Assembly (NCBI GenBank): GCA_955652795.1
Contig: CATPBQ010000027.1
Location: 1 to 6,031, forward strand
Source: an uncultured Steroidobacteraceae bacterium
GTDB taxonomy: Bacteria; Pseudomonadota; Gammaproteobacteria; Steroidobacterales; Steroidobacteraceae
Reading direction: 5' to 3'
Length of the DNA: 6,031 nt
The notes beneath the pieces were generated by a model. The model did not search any database and was not told where the DNA came from. It saw only the letters and a list, made by a program, of their open reading frames with translations. Position 1 is the first letter of the stretch. Each line of letters begins with the position of its first letter. This document shows positions 5,864 through 6,031 of the stretch, piece by piece. Both the position numbers and the translations under genes were made by a program.

Positions 5864-6021
5864 GGTGCATGGGTGTTCGGGTTTACCCTCCCAAAGTCTT
5901 CTCCAGCCCCCTTCACGCTCACGCTCGTGCGCTTCCCCAGCGCTCGGGACCCAGTGTTGACAAGGCCGAGATATATCACATATGGTCGGTGCAGTTCAAA
6001 AACGCGCTGATCCCATGCACC
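5864..6021. repeat. Distant 10-base inverted repeat in the gntR upstream region
   Basis: GGTGCATGGG at 5864-5873 and its exact reverse complement CCCATGCACC at 6012-6021 flank the rightward promoter, 138 bases apart. The arms are too far apart for a terminator hairpin. They could be a pair of sites for a second DNA-binding protein or chance; 10 exact bases in a 243-base region is suggestive only. Confidence 0.4.
5957..5986 (+). promoter_or_regulatory. Rightward sigma-70-like promoter with embedded operator
   Basis: A perfect -35 hexamer TTGACA (5957-5962) is followed by an 18-base spacer and a -10-like TATGGT (5981-5986). The second copy of the AT-rich motif, GATATATCACATATGG (5970-5985), fills the spacer and runs into the -10, where a bound repressor would block RNA polymerase. 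The promoter points out of the window, toward a gene or operon divergent from gntR. Only about 40 bases downstream are visible, so the controlled gene is not known. Confidence 0.55.
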
Positions 6022-6031
6022 GTTCCAGGGC

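Noticed and set aside
6015..6031. Possible start of a rightward gene (MHRSR...)
   Set aside because: The position after the promoter is plausible, but no ribosome binding site is seen and only five full codons remain, so it cannot be supported.
1..6031. Search for tRNA, rRNA, riboswitch, CRISPR, insertion-sequence ends and transposase or phage genes
   Set aside because: None was seen by reading. In particular, no molybdenum-cofactor-type riboswitch could be recognised ahead of moaB, where the gap is too short for a full one.

Overview
The window is GC-rich, compact bacterial DNA carrying seven protein genes and no RNA genes, insertion sequences or CRISPR arrays that I can recognise. The strong G/C bias at third codon positions, which keeps long antisense frames open, fits a GC-rich proteobacterium. 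So does the mix of genes: a LysR regulator resembling the CbbR branch, a GntR/FCD regulator, molybdenum cofactor genes and a PanE-like reductase. A betaproteobacterium of the Burkholderiales type is my best guess, but this is inference from gene style and not from a marker gene.

Left block, all on the minus strand (read right to left). A 95-residue protein of unknown function (3948-3661) is followed by a 2-dehydropantoate 2-reductase-family protein (3555-2563). Next come the molybdenum cofactor genes moaB (2453-1917) and moeA (1899-664), then an aldo/keto reductase (664 to beyond base 1). moaB, moeA and the reductase are packed tightly, with a 17-base gap and then a one-base stop/start overlap, and probably form one transcript. 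MoaB and MoeA belong to the step where molybdopterin is activated and molybdate is inserted, so the block supports some molybdoenzyme that is not in the window.

Right block: two regulators face each other. A LysR-type regulator on the plus strand (4068-5072) diverges from the 95-residue gene across a 119-base AT-rich intergenic region. Its 3' end overlaps by four bases the end of a GntR-family regulator of the FCD subfamily on the minus strand (5788-5069). The LysR protein ends in an unusual basic, proline-rich tail built partly from a 12-residue duplication.

The right edge (5789-6031) is non-coding. It holds two copies of an AT-rich motif, GATATATCA[G/C]ATAT, 146 bases apart. One lies upstream of the gntR start. 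The other overlaps a good rightward sigma-70-like promoter (TTGACA, 18-base spacer, TATGGT). The simplest reading is a GntR regulator controlling itself and a divergent gene or operon that begins just past the window.

I see no clear evidence of a wholly new system. The points most worth following are the paired operator-like sites, the LysR tail duplication, the conserved-looking orphan small protein, and the aldo/keto reductase attached to the cofactor genes.
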